Part shown: positions 6,702 to 10,747 of the stretch, one piece after another | Position numbering within the stretch: position 1 is the stretch's first letter | Layout: each line of letters opens with the position of its first letter | Assembly (NCBI GenBank): GCA_947475125.1 | Contig: CANJMX010000037.1 | Location: 1-10,747, forward strand | Length of the DNA stretch: 10,747 nt | Direction: 5' to 3' | Origin: Actinomycetota bacterium | GTDB taxonomy: Bacteria > Actinomycetota > Thermoleophilia > Miltoncostaeales > Miltoncostaeaceae | The notes under the pieces: model-generated | What the model was told of the DNA's origin: nothing | The model's input: the letters and a program-made list of their open reading frames with translations, nothing else | Databases searched by the model: none | Translations under genes and position numbers: made by a program

Positions 6702-8041
6702 TACCGATCGTCGTTGGCGCCCGTGGGAGCCGGAAGCGGATAGGGCATCGTGTTGACCTCGCGCAGTTCCCGGCCGGCCGTCTCAAAGCGGAAGACGGAG
6801 GTCACGATCATGCCGAGCGCGCTGACCCCGGCGATGATGTACATCGTGGCCGCGAGTCCGATCGATCCCAGCATGAGCGGCAACGAGATGATTCCCACAA
6901 CGGCGCCCAGCTTGGCCGCGCTGGCCGCGAGCCCCGCGCCAGTGGCCCGCAGCTCGGTGGGGAACACCTCCGCCGCCACGAGAAAGGTGGTGGAGTTGGG
7001 GCCCGTGTTCACCATCAGGTTGAACACGGCGAACCCGATGAGGATGACGGGGTCGGACTGGGCCCCGAGCGATCCCGTGGCAAGGAGCAACAGGCCCACC
7101 GTCGCGCCCACGAAGCCCACGATCTGCAGCGACATGCGCCCCACCCGCTCCACCAGCACGATGGCGATGACGAAGCCGATGACCAGAAAGATGTCGAGGG
7201 CTGCGGTGCCCGCCGTGACGGCGATGTCCTTCCCGATGACCGTGCCGTCGCCACCGATGCTGATCATGGCGAGAACGGTGGGGGTAAAGATCCCCACGCC
7301 GTACAGCATGATGTCCATGAGGAACCACGGCACCACGGCGAGAATGGTGCGTCGCCGGAGGCCCGGTGCAAAGAGCGCCCGAATACCGGGGTGTTTCTTC
7401 TGGGCCTTCTTCGCGTGTTCCCACTCCGGGCTCTCCGGGATGGAGCGCCTGAGAAACACAATGACCAGCGCAGGCAGCGCTCCGGCCCCCAGCATGAGAC
7501 GCCACGCCAGATCCTGGTCGGCTCCGGACAGCAGGATCAGCACACCGAGGCTCGCGCCCAGAAGGATCCCAATGGCCTGGAAGCTGAATGCACCCACCAT
7601 CCACCGCCCGCGCACACTCGACGGCATGAACTCGGCCAGATACGACGACGCAATGGGGTAGTCGGCACCCACGGCGAACCCCAAGAGGAACCGGAAGGCC
7701 AGAAGGCTCCACAGATCCCATGCGAATGCCGACAGCACCGCAAAGATGACGAACAGGAGCAGGTCGGCCACAAACAGCAGCCGGCGCCCGAAGTGGTCGG
7801 CAAGGCGTCCCATGACCGCCGCGCCCACGACCGCACCGAGAACCGCCGCGGCGCCCACCAGGCCCTTGTCAAAGTCGCCCAGCGCGAACTGCACCGTGAT
7901 GAGCGGTAGGGCCACTCCGATGATGAACAGGTCGAACCCATCGAGGAGCACCCCGAGGCCGGACAGAAACCACACCCGGCGCTGAAGCGGGTTCAGGGTC
8001 GACTCATCACCAGGGGTGGCCTGAGGGGTATTACTTGACAT
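6701..8041 (-). CDS. MFS transporter with a phosphate:H+ symporter-type site
   Basis: A 446 aa, 12-helix major facilitator protein in the cell membrane. Motif A is GRLADHFGRR (78-87), with a central cytoplasmic loop near 200-230. Several motifs recall the phosphate:H+ symporter family (PHO84/PiPT): GADYPI (125-130), FSFQAIGIL (152-160), PWFLMDIMLYG (238-248) and NTGPNSTTF (345-353). These supply Y128, Q155, W239, D243, Y247 and N349, equivalent to the six phosphate-contacting residues of the fungal PiPT structure as I recall it, with nearly the same spacing. Related bacterial MFS proteins carry other substrates, so phosphate is an inference. Start is ATG at 8041; GTG at 8044 in the same frame is equally possible. 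No good ribosome site is visible. The gene follows prs by 196 bases and ends 15 bases from the end of ppa. Confidence 0.87.
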   Translation of the reverse strand: MSSNTPQATPGDESTLNPLQRRVWFLSGLGVLLDGFDLFIIGVALPLITVQFALGDFDKGLVGAAAVLGAVVGAAVMGRLADHFGRRLLFVADLLLFVIFAVLSAFAWDLWSLLAFRFLLGFAVGADYPIASSYLAEFMPSSVRGRWMVGAFSFQAIGILLGASLGVLILLSGADQDLAWRLMLGAGALPALVIVFLRRSIPESPEWEHAKKAQKKHPGIRALFAPGLRRRTILAVVPWFLMDIMLYGVGIFTPTVLAMISIGGDGTVIGKDIAVTAGTAALDIFLVIGFVIAIVLVERVGRMSLQIVGFVGATVGLLLLATGSLGAQSDPVILIGFAVFNLMVNTGPNSTTFLVAAEVFPTELRATGAGLAASAAKLGAVVGIISLPLMLGSIGLAATMYIIAGVSALGMIVTSVFRFETAGRELREVNTMPYPLPAPTGANDDR

Positions 8042-8076
8042 CACCGGGGCAACTCAACACGACCCGGTCGGCTGGC

Positions 8077-8097
8077 GGCCGTGATGTGTCACTGGCC
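8077..8097. repeat. Inverted repeat in the leader of the MFS gene
   Basis: GGCC-GTGA, loop TGTG, TCAC, one unpaired T, then GGCC: eight base pairs with a 4-base loop. Its inner part GTGATGTGTCAC is nearly symmetric and sits 36 bases ahead of the transporter start, where an operator or an RNA control hairpin would be expected. No known regulator site can be assigned: the spacing is 4, not the 6 of a CRP-type site. Confidence 0.45.
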
Positions 8098-8237
8098 AAG
8101 CGCATACGGGACGTCCGGTCAGCGTGGCGTGGCGTGGCACACAGGCACCCGGGCGCCGGTGGTGGTCACACGGCGGCGATGGACAGCAGGTGTCCGCAAG
8201 GCCCGCGCCCACGGGGCAGGCCCTCAGTACGGGTGCA
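8098..8237. other. Non-coding stretch between prs and the MFS gene
   Basis: No protein start with a ribosome site and no RNA gene is visible. It holds three tandem copies of GCGTG (8122-8136), a perfect hairpin GGACA/TGTCC with a GCAGG loop (8181-8195), and an imperfect GGCC/GCCC..GGGC/GGCC hairpin (8200-8222) that lies 15 bases after the prs stop in the direction of transcription and could end the glmU-prs message. I found no convincing promoter pair for the MFS gene. Confidence 0.5.
8200..8222 (-). terminator. Weak candidate terminator after prs
   Basis: Downstream of the prs TGA, GCCC (8207-8210), loop ACG and GGGC (8214-8217) are enclosed by GGCC (8200-8203) and GGCC (8219-8222), with a small internal loop of unequal sides. 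No T-tract follows on the - strand. Its position fits; its strength is modest. Confidence 0.35.
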
Positions 8238-9236
<999 letters not shown>

Positions 9237-9238
9237 GC

Positions 9239-10630
9239 TCAGTGTGCTCCGGGGTCGTCATCGGCTGCGGCCTTCTTGGCCCGCGCCTCGGCCTTGTCGG
9301 TGAAGCCCTCGATGTTCTGCTGCCGGGCACGTGCGATTCCGAGTGCACCCGGGGGAACGTCGCCGGTGATTATGGAGCCTGCCCCGGTCATCGCGCGATC
9401 GCCGATGGTAACCGGCGCAACCAGCACGCAGTCGCTGCCGGTTTTCACGTCGCTGCCCACAGTGGTGCGGTGCTTGCGGAAGCCGTCGTAATTGGCCGTG
9501 ATGTTGCCCGCGCCGATATTGGTGTTGCTGCCCACCTCGGCGTCGCCGACGTACGACAGATGGGGCACCTTGCTGTTCTCGCCGAGCGTGGTGTTCTTCA
9601 TCTCCACGTATGTACCGGCCTTGCTGCCATCGGCCATGGCCACACCCGGGCGCAGGTACGCGAACGGCCCCACCTGACAACCGTTGCCCACTGCCGACGA
9701 CAGCACGTGGGCACTCACCACAACGGTGTCGTTGCCTACTGACGAATTGACCATCACCACGTCGGGGCCGATCTCACACCCCTCCCCAACGCTGGTCGCG
9801 CCGCGCAACACCGTGCCGGGCCACAGCGTGGTGTCCTGGCCCACGGTCACGAAGGCATCAACCAGCACGCGGGATGGGTCGGGCATGGTCACCCCGCCCA
9901 GCATCAGTTCGTTGCGCAGTCGTGCCTGAATCACGGCCTCGCAGTCGGCCAGGTCGGCACGGGTGTTGACGCCCTGCACCACCGTGGCATCGGGAGCCAC
10001 CAGCGCCCCCACCTCGCCTGCCACCAGCGTGAGGACATCCGGCAGGTAGATCTCTCCCTGTGCGTTTTCGCTGCCCACCTTGGCAATGGCGGTGTCGAGC
10101 GCGGCGCGGTCGAATGCGAACAGGCCCGCGTTGATCTCGCGCACCGCAAGATCGTCGGGGTGCGCGTCGCGCGCCTCCACCACCCGCACGCCCGTCGGCT
10201 CACGGATAACCCGGCCGTAGGCGCCACCATCAGGAAGGATTGCCGTGACCATGGTGGCCGCACGGCCGCTGTGCACGTGATCGCTGATGAGCGCGCTCAC
10301 CAGCTCCGGATCCACCAGCGGGGTGTCACCGCACATGACCACGACGGTGTCCACCGCGGGATCGAGGGCCTCGAGCCCGACACGCGTGGCACCGCCAGTG
10401 CCATCGCGCACCTCCTGAAGCGCCGTGCACATGCCGGCCGGAAGTGACTCGATGACCTCGTCACCCTCGGGGCCGAGCACTACCACCACCGAGGCCGGAT
10501 CCACCTCGCCGAGCGCGTCGAGCACCCACATGATCATGGGCCTACCAGCGATCGGGTGGAGGACCTTCGGGAGGCGAGAACGCATGCGGGTTCCGTGACC
10601 CGCGGCAAGTACGACTGCGCCGACGCTCAT
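9239..10630 (-). CDS. glmU: Bifunctional GlmU: GlcNAc-1-P uridyltransferase / GlcN-1-P acetyltransferase
   Basis: Carries out the last two steps to UDP-GlcNAc in the cytoplasm, the precursor of peptidoglycan. The N-terminal uridyltransferase domain (about 1-225) has LAAGHGTRMRSRLPKVLH (8-25), D102 in CGDTPLV, INAGLF (166-171), NAQGEIYLPD (189-198) and N222 in QGVNTR. The left-handed beta-helix acetyltransferase domain (about 248-440) has RPG (327-329), K345, the catalytic H357 in KVPHLSYVGDAEVG, and NIGAGNITANYDG (371-383). The 463 aa length is normal; the tail (445-463) is charged. One oddity is DGTGGA at 76-81, where GTGHA is usual in E. coli. ATG at 10630-10628 has only a weak GCGAG upstream; the tRNA 3' end is 23 bases away, so the message probably comes from processing a joint transcript. 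Confidence 0.97.
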   Translation of the reverse strand: MSVGAVVLAAGHGTRMRSRLPKVLHPIAGRPMIMWVLDALGEVDPASVVVVLGPEGDEVIESLPAGMCTALQEVRDGTGGATRVGLEALDPAVDTVVVMCGDTPLVDPELVSALISDHVHSGRAATMVTAILPDGGAYGRVIREPTGVRVVEARDAHPDDLAVREINAGLFAFDRAALDTAIAKVGSENAQGEIYLPDVLTLVAGEVGALVAPDATVVQGVNTRADLADCEAVIQARLRNELMLGGVTMPDPSRVLVDAFVTVGQDTTLWPGTVLRGATSVGEGCEIGPDVVMVNSSVGNDTVVVSAHVLSSAVGNGCQVGPFAYLRPGVAMADGSKAGTYVEMKNTTLGENSKVPHLSYVGDAEVGSNTNIGAGNITANYDGFRKHRTTVGSDVKTGSDCVLVAPVTIGDRAMTGAGSIITGDVPPGALGIARARQQNIEGFTDKAEARAKKAAADDDPGAH

Positions 10631-10653
10631 CTCGCTGGCCTGTGTTGTGTGCC

Positions 10654-10727
10654 TGGTTGGGGCGGGAGGATTCGAACCCCCGATCGCGGGACCAAAACCC
10701 GCAGCCTTACCGCTTGGCTACGCCCCA
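10654..10727 (-). tRNA. tRNA-Gln (anticodon UUG)
   Basis: On the - strand the acceptor arm TGGGGCG pairs fully with CGCCCCA, the D stem is GCC/GGC, and the anticodon stem GCGGG/CCCGC holds the loop TTTTGGT with anticodon TTG, reading CAA. The T arm is GGGGG, TTCGAAT, CCTCC. The discriminator is A (10657) and CCA is encoded (10656-10654). U1-A72 is the pair expected for glutaminyl tRNA. A tRNA-Gln ahead of glmU is a common actinobacterial arrangement. Confidence 0.96.
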
Positions 10728-10731
10728 GCGC

Positions 10732-10746
10732 GCCTCCCGGAGAGGC
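10732..10746. repeat. Small perfect hairpin upstream of the tRNA
   Basis: GCCTC, loop CCGGA, GAGGC form a perfect 5-base stem four bases before the tRNA 5' end and right at the window edge. It could be the end of an upstream transcription unit or part of the tRNA leader. Too little sequence is visible to decide. Confidence 0.25.
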
Positions 10747-10747
10747 C

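Noticed and set aside
8122..8136. Three tandem GCGTG units as iterons or a CRISPR-like array
   Set aside because: The units are only five bases long, without spacers, and no replication or cas gene is nearby.
8181..8195. GGACA/TGTCC hairpin as a terminator or operator
   Set aside because: The stem is only five pairs with no T-tract and no second copy elsewhere in the window; it is listed only within the non-coding stretch.
6701..8237. MFS region as a mobile or transferred cargo gene
   Set aside because: Base composition by eye matches its neighbours, and no transposase, inverted terminal repeat or target duplication is visible.

Overview
The window is GC-rich and tightly packed, and all the codon use, gene order and start signals look bacterial and chromosomal. 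The order tRNA-Gln(UUG), glmU, prs, then rplY and pth on one strand is the familiar actinobacterial housekeeping string. Together with frequent GTG starts, a leaderless-looking promoter and secreted multidomain proteins, it points to Actinomycetota, possibly a deep-branching class such as Thermoleophilia. The class is a guess; the phylum is fairly safe.

Layout from right to left (most genes are on the - strand, so this is the direction of transcription). A tRNA-Gln with an encoded CCA lies 23 bases ahead of glmU (UDP-GlcNAc synthesis), and prs (PRPP synthase) follows glmU with only 2 bases between them. After a 193-193-base-scale gap holding several small hairpins comes an MFS transporter that carries the phosphate-site residues of the phosphate:H+ symporter family. 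It runs convergently into ppa (inorganic pyrophosphatase), the only + strand gene, and a perfect inverted repeat covers both stop codons. Divergent from ppa is a membrane-anchored or secreted lysyl oxidase-like protein with copper ligands and both cofactor-forming residues. It is followed by a large secreted protein of unknown function (744 aa) behind a structured leader, then an MMPL/RND-type exporter, then rplY (L25/CTC) and the first 30 codons of pth, which runs off the left edge.

Thus the usual glmU-prs-rplY-pth string is split by about 7.4 kb carrying two themes. One is phosphate: GlmU makes pyrophosphate, Ppa hydrolyses it, and the MFS protein probably moves phosphate. The other is the cell envelope: lysyl oxidase, a secreted beta-domain protein and an MMPL exporter, all in one direction. 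No mobile element, CRISPR array, integrase or phage gene is visible, so the insert looks like ordinary chromosomal content rather than a recent island. The most novel material is the lysyl oxidase/secreted protein/MMPL trio and the four-block leader in front of the secreted protein gene.
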